Positions 16,897-27,116 are shown, numbered from the stretch's first letter. The stretch is 64,000 nucleotides of DNA from Methanosphaera sp. BMS (GCF_003268005.1 NZ_CP014213.1:2766001-2830000), one strand, 5' to 3'. Program-made: numbers and translations. Notes: generated by a model from the sequence alone, not told the origin.

Positions 16897-18213
16897 CTAC
16901 ATGTACCTTTTATAGTACTGGGCTAACTTGAAGATTCCATCGGTTGTTGGATGTATTTCAAGGAAATTGCTGAAGTCATCATCATTTTTGTCCTTCATAA
17001 TCTTAATCATATATGGCAGGGCAATGTTTGATGATGGGGTAATGGCAAGTACGTTATTTATTTTACCACTTTGAATGTCAATGTTTTCTTTGGTTATTCC
17101 CGTTTTTCCCGTTAACATATTCCAAAATGAACTTGGACCGGCAGCAGCGGGAAGCGTCAATTCTTTTCCATTATTATTGACTTTATCTCCCTTAATGTAA
17201 CTAACATCGTAGTTTAATGTTATTGTAAGTGGTATTAATGAATAATCCGCTTCCACATCATTTCCCATTATATTGTTGATGGCTACCATTCCCTCCATTC
17301 GTGATACTGGTGTGGACAATAAACCGCCAATCACATCACCTGCTGCATATATGTCCGGGTTGGATGTTTGCATGTGGCTGTCTACTATGATATGTCCATC
17401 ATCATCAACATCCACAATGTCCTTTACAATATCCGAGTTCGGTGTTACCCCCGCAGCCAAAAGAACTGTACCTTCAATTTCTCCATAATTTGTAATAACT
17501 GACCTATCTGTAATCTCTTTTATTTCTACGTTTTCATGAACTATTGTATTTTTAAGCAAGTTAGCTACAATATACTCTTCAGCTTCACTATCACTTAGCA
17601 TTTTAAGGAAGCTACTTCTGCATAAAATGTCGACTTGACTGCCGAAGCTTGAGAATATATTTGCATATTCCGCTGCAGTTGAACCTCCACCGATAATAAC
17701 TAATTTTTCAGGTATCTCTTTAAACTTCAAAGTATCCTTATAGGTATACGCATTTTCAACACCAGGAATGTCGGGAATAAGTGGTGATGAGCCGGTACAA
17801 ACCAATAACTTGTCATAGTGGTATTCATCCTCATCATCAACTATCACAACCTTCCTATCAGCATCAACACATGCTTCACCCCTTACATACTCTACACCAG
17901 TACCTTTTGTTTCAGCGGTTATAACATGCCTAATCTTTTTTTGGGTTTCCTTTATCTTACTTGCTATATTGCCATAGTTTACATTCACTTCAGATTCAAC
18001 AAGACCCAACTCGTTGAAATTATCCGATTCAACAACGTGCTTTGCCACATCAGACAATGCACATACAACCATACATGCTTGATTTAAACATTTGCCACCA
18101 ATATGACGTTTTTCAATTAAAGTTACATTGTTTGATTTTTCAGCCGCGTCCATGGCAGCAAATCTGCCTGCAGGACCAGCACCAATAATCACTATATTCT
18201 CCATATATATCAT
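16897..18213 (-). CDS. Pyridine nucleotide-disulfide oxidoreductase (dihydrolipoamide dehydrogenase-like)
   Basis: 438-aa flavoprotein of the class I disulfide reductase family. FAD-binding IIGAGPAGRFAAMDAA lies at residues 8-23, the NAD-binding turn VIIGGGSTAAEYA near 168, and the second FAD motif DIYAAGDVIGG near 288. The redox disulfide is present as KCLNQACMV, but the usual GCIPSK is altered to ACMVVC. The C-terminal catalytic His is kept in EIHPTTDG, while the glutamate that normally pairs with it is Gly. Methanogens lack 2-oxoacid dehydrogenase complexes, so the substrate is unlikely to be dihydrolipoamide. The second ATG (18204) gives a more usual N-terminus. It lies 97 bases after trpD on the same strand. 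Confidence 0.8.
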   Translation of the reverse strand: MIYMENIVIIGAGPAGRFAAMDAAEKSNNVTLIEKRHIGGKCLNQACMVVCALSDVAKHVVESDNFNELGLVESEVNVNYGNIASKIKETQKKIRHVITAETKGTGVEYVRGEACVDADRKVVIVDDEDEYHYDKLLVCTGSSPLIPDIPGVENAYTYKDTLKFKEIPEKLVIIGGGSTAAEYANIFSSFGSQVDILCRSSFLKMLSDSEAEEYIVANLLKNTIVHENVEIKEITDRSVITNYGEIEGTVLLAAGVTPNSDIVKDIVDVDDDGHIIVDSHMQTSNPDIYAAGDVIGGLLSTPVSRMEGMVAINNIMGNDVEADYSLIPLTITLNYDVSYIKGDKVNNNGKELTLPAAAGPSSFWNMLTGKTGITKENIDIQSGKINNVLAITPSSNIALPYMIKIMKDKNDDDFSNFLEIHPTTDGIFKLAQYYKRYM

Positions 18214-18310
18214 CGCTCGTCTTATTGATAATAATTATGTTTAACATAGTTATTAAAAAGTATTATATTTTTTAGAAAAAAAGGGGAGAGTTTATGGAAA
18301 GTTTATTATA

Positions 18311-19360
18311 CTAAGCATTACTATATCTGATAATTTTTTCCAATTGTTTTTTAGCAATGGACTTTTCAATAACCTCTCTTGACAATTCAACACCTTCTTT
18401 TAATGAAGAAACCTTGTTGGCCACATACAGTATGGCTGCAGAATTCATAAGACATAAGTCCATACGTGCCTTATCGGTTTTTGTTGTTGTAACATTATTC
18501 AATATGTTATTTATGACATCCAGATGTCCTTTGCTGGTGGATGGTGCCTTGATGTCTTCTCTGTTTGAATATTCAAGGCCAAAATCCTCGGGTGTGATGT
18601 AGTTTACATCAATTCTGCCATGATTTATGAATGCAACTTTGGTCTTTCCAATGTTTGATATCTCATCCATTGCAGGATTTCCATGTTCATCAAATCCATG
18701 AACAATCATACCCCTTTTTACTCCAAGATTAATTGATACCTGTGCAATGTCCTCTACCAGATTTGGATCATATAGTCCTGTTAATCTGGCAGTAACCTGT
18801 GTCGGACATGTAATGGGACCTATGAGATTGAATATGGTTCTTGTTTTCAATTCCTTTCTTATGGCCATAACATTTTTAGTGGCTTCATGATACATCGGTG
18901 CAAATATAAATGCAAAGTTACAGCCTTGCAATGAATTAACAACTTTCTCAGGTGATAATTCAATATTAACACCCAAATCTTCAAGAGCATCCGCTCCACC
19001 ATAACTGCTGCTGACACTTCTGTTTCCATGCTTTGATATTTTAGCACCGGCTGCACTGGCAACAATCGAGGATACCGTACTGACATTGAATGTTTTTAGG
19101 GTATCTCCACCGGTACCACAGCTTTCAACCAGGTATTCATCAGGACAGTAGTCAATATTGATGGCATGGTCTCTCATGCTCTGGGTTAGACCGGTAATCT
19201 CATCAACATTTTCCTTTTTCATTCTCAATGCTATCAGAAAACTTGATATGACACTATCAGGGTAGTCCCCACTAATCAAGTCATTCATACATTCATAGGA
19301 CTCATCATATGTTAAATCTCTCCTATTTTCTATTATATCATCTAAAACATCATAAATCAT
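18311..19360 (-). CDS. trpD: Anthranilate phosphoribosyltransferase
   Basis: 349 aa, joins anthranilate and PRPP in tryptophan synthesis. Diagnostic motifs are CGTGGDTLKTFNVSTV (PRPP site), AKISKHGNRSVSSSYGGAD and GPITCPTQVTARLTGLY. The start overlaps the trpA stop by 4 bases (ATGA), so it is translationally coupled. It is the last gene of the trp operon. Confidence 0.96.
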   Translation of the reverse strand: MIYDVLDDIIENRRDLTYDESYECMNDLISGDYPDSVISSFLIALRMKKENVDEITGLTQSMRDHAINIDYCPDEYLVESCGTGGDTLKTFNVSTVSSIVASAAGAKISKHGNRSVSSSYGGADALEDLGVNIELSPEKVVNSLQGCNFAFIFAPMYHEATKNVMAIRKELKTRTIFNLIGPITCPTQVTARLTGLYDPNLVEDIAQVSINLGVKRGMIVHGFDEHGNPAMDEISNIGKTKVAFINHGRIDVNYITPEDFGLEYSNREDIKAPSTSKGHLDVINNILNNVTTTKTDKARMDLCLMNSAAILYVANKVSSLKEGVELSREVIEKSIAKKQLEKIIRYSNA

Positions 19361-20172
19361 TCTAATCTCCTCGTAGCATTCTTCATACTTGTCGTATACT
19401 TTGTTATTTTCTCATATATTTTCTCGTTATCATTTAAATTTTCTTTAATAATATTAATTATTGCACTTCCAACTATCGCCCCATCGGAGCCTGCATCCAA
19501 TACCTCTTTCACGTGTTTTTCCTCTGATATACCAAAACCTACACATATGTGAAGGTCGGTATTCCTTTTAATTCTTTTAATTAATTCTTTCGTGTTATGT
19601 TCAACTTCCTTTCTCACACCTGTTGTACCCATAACAGATGCAACATATATAAAGCCACCAACAATTTCACTAATCTTTTTTAACCGTTCATTACTTGTTG
19701 TCTGTGAAACTATGAAAATCTCCTCGATGTTGTACTTATTCGATGCATCAATAACATCCTGTGCTTCCTCAGGTGGCAAATCAGCTATTAAAACAGCATT
19801 GATGTCCAATTTACTTAAACGTTCATAAAATGCATCTATTCCATGTTTATAAACAATATTATAATACAACAGTAATCCTATTGGAATTGACGTATATTCT
19901 CTTACTTCTTCAAGAAAAGAAAAACATTTTTCAATGGTCATGCCACTATCGAATGCCCTGATATCAGCTTCCTGAACACTGGCACCATCTGCTACCGGAT
20001 CAGAGAATGGAAAACCTATTTCCAAAGCATCAACACCGCTATCTACTAATCTCTTAACAATATTCAATGAAGTTTTATAATCAGGGTCCCCGGCAACGAC
20101 AAATGGGATGAACGCTCCTTCATTATTTTTTTCCAGTCTTTCAAACATTTCTCTGTAACTTACTTTACTCAT
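19357..20172 (-). CDS. trpA: Tryptophan synthase alpha chain
   Basis: 271-aa TIM barrel that releases indole from indole-3-glycerol phosphate and passes it to TrpB. Catalytic Glu and Asp are visible in [13 protein letters not shown] (~residues 47-59). Phosphate-binding glycines are in [11 protein letters not shown] and DGAIVGSAI. Overlaps trpB upstream and trpD downstream by 4 bases each. Confidence 0.96.
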   Translation of the reverse strand: MSKVSYREMFERLEKNNEGAFIPFVVAGDPDYKTSLNIVKRLVDSGVDALEIGFPFSDPVADGASVQEADIRAFDSGMTIEKCFSFLEEVREYTSIPIGLLLYYNIVYKHGIDAFYERLSKLDINAVLIADLPPEEAQDVIDASNKYNIEEIFIVSQTTSNERLKKISEIVGGFIYVASVMGTTGVRKEVEHNTKELIKRIKRNTDLHICVGFGISEEKHVKEVLDAGSDGAIVGSAIINIIKENLNDNEKIYEKITKYTTSMKNATRRLE

Positions 20173-21350
20173 AATTCCACTCCCAATTCCTTTGCAACGA
20201 TAAACATATCCTTATCTCCCCTACCAGATAGGTTTACTATAATTGTCTTGTTCTTATTTTCCTCTTTTTTGGCATATTTAACTGCATACGCTATGGCATG
20301 TGAACTTTCAAGAGCCGGTATGATTCCCTCTGTCCTACATAATAATTCAAAGGCTTCCAATGCTTCATCATTTGTAATCGGAACATATCTTGCACGTTCA
20401 ATGCTATGTAGATATGCATGTTCCGGACCTACACCAGGATAATCCAAACCTGCAGATACACTGCTGGTATTTCTAATCTGACCTTCATCATTTTGCAGAA
20501 TGATTGATAACGAACCATGTAATATTCCATCAGTACCCTTTGTTATTGTAGCACCATGATTTAACCCATCTATTCCTTCTCCACCAGCTTCAACGCCAAT
20601 CAGTTCAACCGATTCATCATCCACAAATCCGCTAAATATTCCCATGGCATTACTTCCACCACCAACACAGGCAATAACCGTATCGGGTAGTTTGCCCTCT
20701 TTTTCGATAATTTGTTTTCTTGCCTCTTTTCCAATCACACTTTGGAAGTATTTAACCATGCTGGGATATGGATGTGGACCCATTGTAGTGCCTATCAGAT
20801 AATGGGTAGTATCCAGATTTGAAATCCAATATCTGAAGGCTTCATTGATGGAATCTTTAAGTGTTTTACTTCCGATATCTACCGGATTGACTTCTGCTCC
20901 GGACAATTCCATTCTGAACACATTTAGTTTCTGTCTTTCAACATCCTTTGAACCCATAAATACCTTAACGTCCAAGCCAAGTTTTGCACCAATAACTGCA
21001 GTTGCTATTCCATGCTGTCCCGCACCCGTTTCAGCTATCAGTTGAGTCTTTCCCATGTACTTAGCCAGTAAACCTTGGCCGATTGTATTGTTTATCTTAT
21101 GTGCTCCTGTATGAAGCATATCCTCACGTTTTAGATAGATCTTACATCCCAGTTTCTTGGATAAATTTTCAGCATAATACAATCCCGTAGGTCTACCTGC
21201 AAATTCACATAAATACTCATCTAACTCTTTTGTAAATTCTTTGTTATCCTTAAACTTATAAAATGCTTCTTCAAGCTCCTCTATTGCAGGTATCAATAAT
21301 TCAGGTACATATACTCCGCCATATTTACCAAACTTTCCATCATATTTCAT
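20169..21350 (-). CDS. trpB: Tryptophan synthase beta chain
   Basis: PLP enzyme that condenses indole with serine. The PLP lysine is in [11 protein letters not shown], the family signature [12 protein letters not shown] follows, and the phosphate-binding loop is GGGSNAMG. The frame is open to 21383, but the ATG at 21350 has a GGAGG site and gives the normal [17 protein letters not shown] start; 393 aa. This is the standard TrpB1 type, which works with TrpA. Confidence 0.96.
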   Translation of the reverse strand: MKYDGKFGKYGGVYVPELLIPAIEELEEAFYKFKDNKEFTKELDEYLCEFAGRPTGLYYAENLSKKLGCKIYLKREDMLHTGAHKINNTIGQGLLAKYMGKTQLIAETGAGQHGIATAVIGAKLGLDVKVFMGSKDVERQKLNVFRMELSGAEVNPVDIGSKTLKDSINEAFRYWISNLDTTHYLIGTTMGPHPYPSMVKYFQSVIGKEARKQIIEKEGKLPDTVIACVGGGSNAMGIFSGFVDDESVELIGVEAGGEGIDGLNHGATITKGTDGILHGSLSIILQNDEGQIRNTSSVSAGLDYPGVGPEHAYLHSIERARYVPITNDEALEAFELLCRTEGIIPALESSHAIAYAVKYAKKEENKNKTIIVNLSGRGDKDMFIVAKELGVEL

Positions 21351-21413
21351 GTTATTCCTCCATATATTTTTTGTACTCTTCAATGCTTTTAATTTCTTTT
21401 ATCATCTTTCTAA

Positions 21414-22091
21414 TCAATTATTGAATAATTTTAAAATCTTTTTTATCTCAGTTATGTTTTTACATCCTGGTTCAAATTCTACTCCACTATTCAAGTCAAT
21501 CCTGTCGAAGTATTTTAATTCGTCATAAATACTTTCCAGGTACTCATAATTTAATCCACCAGCCAAAGATACCTCTGTATGATTATTTGCCTTTTTTATG
21601 ATTTTAGATGCTTTAATTGCAGTATCTATTGGTATTTGTGTATTTGTACCACCGGTAAGACCATCCTTAACATAATCAAGTAGGATATTGTCGCATTTGG
21701 TTGAAAAGTCCATCAATTCCCTTTTCTTGGATTTGTCAATTTTATCTTTAAGGCCAATTGCCCGTGTAATGTTTATATTTTCAAAGTTATGATATTGATT
21801 AATCCACTTGATGTATCGGATGTCAAAACTGCTGAGGCTGTGTAGCTGAATGTTATATATTTTCAGCCTGTTGCTTTTTAAAATTACATCATATGCATTG
21901 TCCGGTTCAATTACCAAGGTGGATGAACGTTTATAGTTTAATTCTTGTTCAAGTTGATTGATTCTGTTCATTGAAACGTTTCTCTTTGATCGTTCTATAT
22001 TGATAAAACCTACCTTGTCATAATCTAATTTTTCAATCTTTTTGAGGTCATTCCTGTTTGTTATACCGCAAATTTTTACCTTCATATCCAT
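21414..22091 (-). CDS. trpF: Phosphoribosylanthranilate isomerase
   Basis: Third enzyme of the pathway, a ~225-aa TIM barrel with VKICGITNRNDL at its start (catalytic Cys) and the phosphate site SLAGGLNYE near residue 180. Several in-frame ATGs exist; the one at 22091 is best spaced from GAGGAG, while the one at 22100 sits almost on top of it. The sequence is rather divergent and lysine/asparagine-rich, but the operon context confirms it. Confidence 0.92.
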   Translation of the reverse strand: MDMKVKICGITNRNDLKKIEKLDYDKVGFINIERSKRNVSMNRINQLEQELNYKRSSTLVIEPDNAYDVILKSNRLKIYNIQLHSLSSFDIRYIKWINQYHNFENINITRAIGLKDKIDKSKKRELMDFSTKCDNILLDYVKDGLTGGTNTQIPIDTAIKASKIIKKANNHTEVSLAGGLNYEYLESIYDELKYFDRIDLNSGVEFEPGCKNITEIKKILKLFNN

Positions 22092-22132
22092 AAAAACCAT
22101 TCTCCTCTTATTAATTCTTCTTTGTCTTTTGA

Positions 22133-22924
22133 TTAATTTTCTAATGCCCGGTGTAAATTGTGTATATATGATGAAATAATTTCTTTGTCATTACTTTCTA
22201 AAACACTACTTCCTATCAGTATTCCATCGGCACCATAATCTTTCAACTGTTTTGCATCATCTGTGTTATTTACTCCACTTTCTGAAATCATATAATTTGG
22301 AACGTATTCTTTTAATTTTTTTGTCGTTTCTAGGTTAATACTAAAATTTTTTAGGTTTCTGTTATTCACACCAATAATCGGTGGGTCATATTCTTCAATG
22401 TTCAATATGTCCCTGATGCTATGACATTCGACAATGGCGTCCATTCCCAATTCATGGCATATGTTAAGATACCCTTCGATATCCGGACATATTCCTTCAA
22501 TTAATAATACGCAACTTGCATCATTGACGGCAGCTTCATATATCATGTATTCATCAATAATGAAGTCCTTACGTAATAATGCTTTGGAAGTATATTTCTT
22601 AGCATCTTTCAAATTCTTCAGATTACTGTTGAAGTATAAATTCTCGGTAAGTATGCTTATTGCATCAACAGGGGTTTTTTCATATATTCCTATTATATCT
22701 CCAAGACTCAAATTACTGATAGGGCCTCTTGATGGGCTGGCCACTTTATATTCACAGATTAAGTTACATCTGTTTTTATTTAACATATCTTGAAAGTCAT
22801 ACTTTGATGAAATTGTTGATCGGTAATCGAAGGCATTGTTTTTCAGAATCTCTGTTGGAATTTTCTTCTTAGACTCTTCAACAATCTTTTTATTGTTGGC
22901 TATGATTTCTTCGACTTTATTCAT
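22133..22924 (-). CDS. trpC: Indole-3-glycerol phosphate synthase
   Basis: 263-aa TIM barrel that closes the indole ring. Motifs: CEYKVASPSRGPIS (catalytic Lys), ALLRKDFIIDEYMIYEA, and GVNNRNLKNFSINLE. The ATG at 22924 is preceded by GAGGTG. Stand-alone, not fused to trpF. Confidence 0.95.
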   Translation of the reverse strand: MNKVEEIIANNKKIVEESKKKIPTEILKNNAFDYRSTISSKYDFQDMLNKNRCNLICEYKVASPSRGPISNLSLGDIIGIYEKTPVDAISILTENLYFNSNLKNLKDAKKYTSKALLRKDFIIDEYMIYEAAVNDASCVLLIEGICPDIEGYLNICHELGMDAIVECHSIRDILNIEEYDPPIIGVNNRNLKNFSINLETTKKLKEYVPNYMISESGVNNTDDAKQLKDYGADGILIGSSVLESNDKEIISSYIHNLHRALEN

Positions 22925-22933
22925 TTAAACACC

Positions 22934-23500
22934 TCATAGTTCTAAGAAGTTTTCAATAATTTTATGGCCATAATCGCTTCCAATAGATTCCGGATGGAAT
23001 TGCACTCCATATGCAGGATATTTTTTGTGTTCTATGGACATGATTATCTTGTCATCGGTGTAGGACGTGACTTTTATGTCATCGGGTATCATACTTTCAT
23101 CACATATTAATGAGTGATATCTAATTATTTCAAATCTTTCAGGAACATCCTTAAATAATGGTGAATCCACATGATATATTTCATCTTTTTTTCCATGTAC
23201 TGGAATACTTTTTTTAATCAATCCGCCATATGTATGATATATTCCTTGATTTCCTAGACAAACCCCCAATATTGGTGTATGTTTAAACTCTTTTATCACA
23301 TCACTACAAATACCGAAGTCTTTCCTGTTTGTTGGACATCCTGGACCCGGTGATATTATGATATGGTCTGGATTAATAATTTTAATCTCATCAATGGTGA
23401 TTTTATCATTTCGTTTAACGATGACATCCTCATCATACTCTTTGAGAATTTGGTATAGGTTATATGTGAATGAGTCATAGTTATCCAATAGCAATATCAT
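22934..23500 (-). CDS. trpG: Anthranilate synthase glutaminase subunit
   Basis: 188-aa class I glutamine amidotransferase that supplies ammonia to TrpE. The triad is complete: Cys in GVCLGNQG, and His and Glu in QFHPES. The oxyanion region is ISPGPGCPT. The usual GVCLGHQ reads GVCLGNQ here. The ATG at 23500 begins 2 bases after the trpE stop and uses GAGGAG at the end of trpE; a GTG at 23509 is also in frame. Confidence 0.95.
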   Translation of the reverse strand: MILLLDNYDSFTYNLYQILKEYDEDVIVKRNDKITIDEIKIINPDHIIISPGPGCPTNRKDFGICSDVIKEFKHTPILGVCLGNQGIYHTYGGLIKKSIPVHGKKDEIYHVDSPLFKDVPERFEIIRYHSLICDESMIPDDIKVTSYTDDKIIMSIEHKKYPAYGVQFHPESIGSDYGHKIIENFLEL

Positions 23501-23502
23501 TC

Positions 23503-24873
23503 TTAACACTCCTCAGCAGATTTCTTAAGGGTATCTATCAGTGCCTGTCTTTTATTTCTACATTCCTGATATTCCATTTTAGGATTGGAATCATATACTA
23601 TTCCTGCACCGGCCTGCAATTCTGCTTTGTTGTCATAAGTCGTCAATGTTCTGATTGTGATTGCAAAGTCAGCGTCACCGTTTAATGAAAAGTAACCTAC
23701 CGCTCCACCATAAGGACCTCGTGCAGTTTTTTCCAAATCATTTATGATTTCCATGGCCCGTATTTTTGGTGCTCCGCTAAGGGTTCCCGCTGGAAACAGG
23801 CTACTTAATGCATCTATTGCATCATATTTCTCGTTTAATTCTGCACATACATGGCTTACTATATGCTGTACGTGTGAAAATTTCTTTATCTGATTAAACT
23901 GGTCTACATTAACACTTTTTGTTTTACTTATTCGCCCTATATCATTTCGTGCAAGGTCAACCAGCATTAAATGTTCAGCCAGTTCCTTTTGGTCATTGAG
24001 CAAATCCTCTTCTAATTGTTTATCTTCAATGGGATTATTTCCCCGTATCCTTGTACCTGCAATGGGATAAGTTTCCACTTTGTTGTTTTCAAGTCTCATT
24101 AACATTTCTGGACTGGAACCGATAATTTCTCTATTGTTAAATTTAATGTGATACATGTATGGTGATGGATTGATCTTTCTTAAATTTTCATAAAAGATTG
24201 TTTTGTTTCCCTCCAGAATTAAGTTCTGTGGATTTGAAATGACTGCCTGGAAGATGTCTCCATTTATGATATGCTCCTTTGCCTTTTTTACGGCTTTTAT
24301 ATATTCTTCTTCTTGGAAATCTTCTTCGATGAGTTTGTATTTAAGTGTTTTCTCTTGTGGTTTTTTATTGTTTACATCTCTTATTTGTTCTAGACGATTT
24401 TCGTTTACGCTCAGGTATTCGCATGTATTGTGGATATGGTCATATATGATGCAATCGAGATATAATCCGAATTCAAAGTCAGGATAAAGACTATCGTATG
24501 TTGGTATGTCTTCGAAGTATTTGATTGATTCATAGGAGATGTATCCTATCAATCCTCCACAAAATCCTTTTCTATTGAAATCGTTATCGGTTAATTTTTT
24601 CAAATCCATGAATGGATTTGAGGAGGTGTATTCGAGTGTATTGTCATTTAATTTTATCGTTACCTTGTTGTTGTGTGCATTTATTGTTGCTATCGGATCA
24701 AATCCGATAATTGAAAATCTTGAGAGTTTATTGTCTTTTTCAAGTGATTCAAACAAAAACACATTGTCGTATTCATCATATAATATTTTAAATAATTCTA
24801 TAGCTTCTTTAATTTCTATTTTTTTGGTTTTTAGTTCTTTAATTGAATTTTTTATATAGCCAAAAACATTCAC
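23503..24873 (-). CDS. trpE: Anthranilate synthase component I
   Basis: 456 aa, converts chorismate plus ammonia to anthranilate. The N-terminal FLFESLEKDNKLSRFS is the tryptophan feedback site (LLES-type). Catalytic chorismate-binding motifs are PIAGTRIRG, LVDLARNDIGRI, AGTLSGAPKIRAMEII and GPYGGAVGYFS. It is the first gene of trpEGCFBAD, so enzyme activity is likely inhibited by tryptophan and transcription controlled by the divergent TrpY. Confidence 0.96.
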   Translation of the reverse strand: MNVFGYIKNSIKELKTKKIEIKEAIELFKILYDEYDNVFLFESLEKDNKLSRFSIIGFDPIATINAHNNKVTIKLNDNTLEYTSSNPFMDLKKLTDNDFNRKGFCGGLIGYISYESIKYFEDIPTYDSLYPDFEFGLYLDCIIYDHIHNTCEYLSVNENRLEQIRDVNNKKPQEKTLKYKLIEEDFQEEEYIKAVKKAKEHIINGDIFQAVISNPQNLILEGNKTIFYENLRKINPSPYMYHIKFNNREIIGSSPEMLMRLENNKVETYPIAGTRIRGNNPIEDKQLEEDLLNDQKELAEHLMLVDLARNDIGRISKTKSVNVDQFNQIKKFSHVQHIVSHVCAELNEKYDAIDALSSLFPAGTLSGAPKIRAMEIINDLEKTARGPYGGAVGYFSLNGDADFAITIRTLTTYDNKAELQAGAGIVYDSNPKMEYQECRNKRQALIDTLKKSAEEC

Positions 24874-24916
24874 TTTTGTTCATTTTTATCAACCTTTTCA
24901 AGTTCTATATTAATAT

Positions 24917-24960
24917 TACATTAATGTACTATTTAAATGTTTGTTGTACAAATTTATACA
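24917..24960. promoter_or_regulatory. trp operator region with TRP-box-like sites
   Basis: The trpE-trpY intergenic region holds TGTACA (24945-24950) and TGTACT (24925-24930) exactly 20 bases apart, flanking the minus-strand TATA-like ATTTAAATA (24931-24939). TGTACA is the known TRP-box core bound by TrpY in Methanothermobacter. A weaker TATACA lies at 24955-24960. TrpY binding here would block trpE and its own gene. Confidence 0.7.
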
Positions 24961-25014
24961 TTAACTATAGTTTTATTAACTTTGTTGGATAATATAATAC
25001 TGAGGATAAGTAAT

Positions 25015-25518
25015 ATGTGGAAAAAAACTATAGAAAAATTTGAAAAATACCCATCACAGCAAAAGGTCGTTCTTAAATTATTGCAATTGGGACTAAAGGT
25101 GACTGAAAATAAGAAAATATGCTGTGGAGATGTAGAAATAAACATGTCATCCCTTGCCAAATCAATAAATACTGACAGAAGGGTAATAGTTTCTACAATA
25201 GAAAACATATTAAATGATGATGATTTAAAAAATATATTTGCTAACATAACACCTGCCGGACCCGTTTTGTCAAAAATATCCCAGCCACTGGGATTGGGTG
25301 TAATAGAACTGGAGGGATTGGCTGAAAAATATGGTATACTTAGTGAGGTATCAAAAATATTGGCCGATGAAAGAATATCCATACTCCAGGTGTATGCTTC
25401 AGACCCCTATCTGACACTGACGCCCCACATGACGCTAGTGACAGATAAACTGATTGCGGGAGATACAATACAGCTGCTATTAAAAATAGATGGTATAACC
25501 AAGGTATCAATATATTAA
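25015..25518 (+). CDS. trpY: TrpY-type transcriptional repressor (HTH + ACT-like)
   Basis: 167-aa protein divergent from trpE. The N-terminal ~85 residues form a helix-turn-helix (QQKVVLKLLQLGL, then MSSLAKSINTDRRVIVSTIE). The C-terminal ~75 residues read as an ACT domain (GLAEKYGILSEVSKILADE, then ISILQVYASDP), the usual amino-acid sensor. In Methanothermobacter the gene in this exact position is TrpY, which represses trpEGCFBAD when tryptophan is present. The frame is open from 24937, but that start would lie inside the operator; the ATG at 25015 has GAGG and begins MWKKTIEKFEKYP. Confidence 0.85.
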   Translation: MWKKTIEKFEKYPSQQKVVLKLLQLGLKVTENKKICCGDVEINMSSLAKSINTDRRVIVSTIENILNDDDLKNIFANITPAGPVLSKISQPLGLGVIELEGLAEKYGILSEVSKILADERISILQVYASDPYLTLTPHMTLVTDKLIAGDTIQLLLKIDGITKVSIY

Positions 25519-25623
25519 ATATTATTAAATAAGATAATTCCGGTCCAAAGTTGTCCTGGTGTTGATTGTGAAAGTTATTGAATAATAAATAATGTTTCAG
25601 TTGTCCAAAAAAAGTAAATGGAG

Positions 25624-26154
25624 TTAATAAACTCCTTTTTGTTGTTTTTTAAGCAAGTAACTTATTTGCATAGCAGGAATTGCAATTTGTTTTAATAATT
25701 TCAATAATTCTTCCTTATCTTCAAGATCTTCACTAATTTCATCTTCCCATGCAAGTTCCTTTTCTTTTATTTCCTTAATTAATTCCTGACCTTTGTCTGT
25801 AATTACAAAATCATATGGTAAACCATTATCCGGTTCTTCAATAACTTCAATAATGCCCTTCTTCTCTAGTTTTTTGTATCTTTTTAAGAATAATTTCTGG
25901 TGTAATTCATATAATTTTGGTATTTGATCAGGATTTTCCATTAATTGTTGGTACTGTTTGATTCTGACATTTTTGTGGTGTTTCTTATCGTGTTTTACTA
26001 CCTGTTTGAACAGTTTAATCTCACTTTCATGTAGGTGTATACTTAAGTTTGCTTTAAGATATGCCATTTTTGATGTTTCAAGTAAGGATATCAGTGTATT
26101 CACATCTTTTAAATTATTAATAATATCATTGTGCGGATGTTTTATTTTATTCAT
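25624..26154 (-). CDS. Putative MarR-like winged-helix regulator
   Basis: 176-aa, highly charged, helix-rich protein with no membrane segment. The centre (LYELHQKLFLKRYKKLEKKG, then IIEVIEEPDNGLPYDFVITD) reads as a recognition helix and beta wing followed by KGQELIKEI, like MarR/PadR-type domains. A long C-terminal helix could dimerise. The ATG at 26154 is 5 bases from GGTG; the ATG at 26157 is too close. It faces the trpY gene tail to tail. Target unknown. Confidence 0.55.
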   Translation of the reverse strand: MNKIKHPHNDIINNLKDVNTLISLLETSKMAYLKANLSIHLHESEIKLFKQVVKHDKKHHKNVRIKQYQQLMENPDQIPKLYELHQKLFLKRYKKLEKKGIIEVIEEPDNGLPYDFVITDKGQELIKEIKEKELAWEDEISEDLEDKEELLKLLKQIAIPAMQISYLLKKQQKGVY

Positions 26155-26378
26155 CATATCACCTATTTTTTATAAAATTTTAATAATATTATATTTTAAT
26201 TTAATTTATTTATATGTTTAATGGTATCATGAAAGTCCCATTTTTTCCATCATTACCCAAATTTCATACTACCCTCATATTTTAAATAATAATAATTACA
26301 AACTATTAATAACTAGAGAAATATATATTTTAAAAAAAATAATTTAATCATTCATATTAATTTGGGGAGGAATAATAT

Positions 26379-26603
26379 ATGTGTATTGCAGCACCTGCAA
26401 AAATTTTAGAAATCAATAACAATATCGCCACATGTGATTTTGGAGGAGTAAAACAGGAAGCTAAACTGGATTTGGTGGAGGCAACTATTGGAAATTATGT
26501 TTTGATTCATTCTGGGTATGCTATAGAAGTATTATCAGAAGAAGCAGCAAAAGAAACATTAAATACTTGGAATGATCTTTTAGAGGAATTAGAAAACGAA
26601 TAA
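26379..26603 (+). CDS. hypC: Hydrogenase maturation chaperone HypC/HupF
   Basis: 74 aa with the invariant N-terminal MCIAAPAKI; Cys2 binds the Fe(CN)2CO unit that HypD builds and carries it to the [NiFe] hydrogenase large subunit. The segment DFGGVKQEAKLDLV is also typical. Stand-alone gene with a GGGGAGG site; hypD and the other genes are elsewhere. Confidence 0.95.
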   Translation: MCIAAPAKILEINNNIATCDFGGVKQEAKLDLVEATIGNYVLIHSGYAIEVLSEEAAKETLNTWNDLLEELENE

Positions 26604-26933
26604 TTCTTTTTCCAAAAACTTTTTTTTAACCTTTTTCTCAACACCTGCTTATTTTGGAACTTTTCATTATATTAAATTCGACAGTATCCATTATTTGAGC
26701 TTTGATTTTTTAATGATTTATAAACATGTCTTTATTTGTTATAATAATTCATATTTCTGTTTTTTTAAATAATTAGTTATAAAAATAGTGAAAACAGATA
26801 CATGCAAAAATTATATGTGGATATTTTTCTGAGAAATAAATCAATAAAATAAAAACAGATTGTAATATTATAAATATCAAAATAATTAATTAAAATAACT
26901 GATTATTAAAAATAGAAATGTAAATGTTAAGAA
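26604..26933. other. 330-base AT-rich gap
   Basis: Between hypC and the tRNA gene. No open frame, repeat or conserved motif stands out; a T-rich stretch just after hypC may end its transcript. Confidence 0.4.
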
Positions 26934-27008
<75 letters not shown>

Positions 27009-27116
27009 TACAAAATAAGACGGTCTATTTTACAGACACTATTATTATATTGATACTACTTTATATATATACTTTATGGTGATATTTCCAAAAAGATTAA
27101 TAATTGAAGATAATTA

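Noticed and set aside
24937..25014. 26-codon N-terminal extension of the TrpY-type protein
   Set aside because: It would place the start inside the operator; the extension is hydrophobic and the ATG at 25015 has a proper ribosome site.
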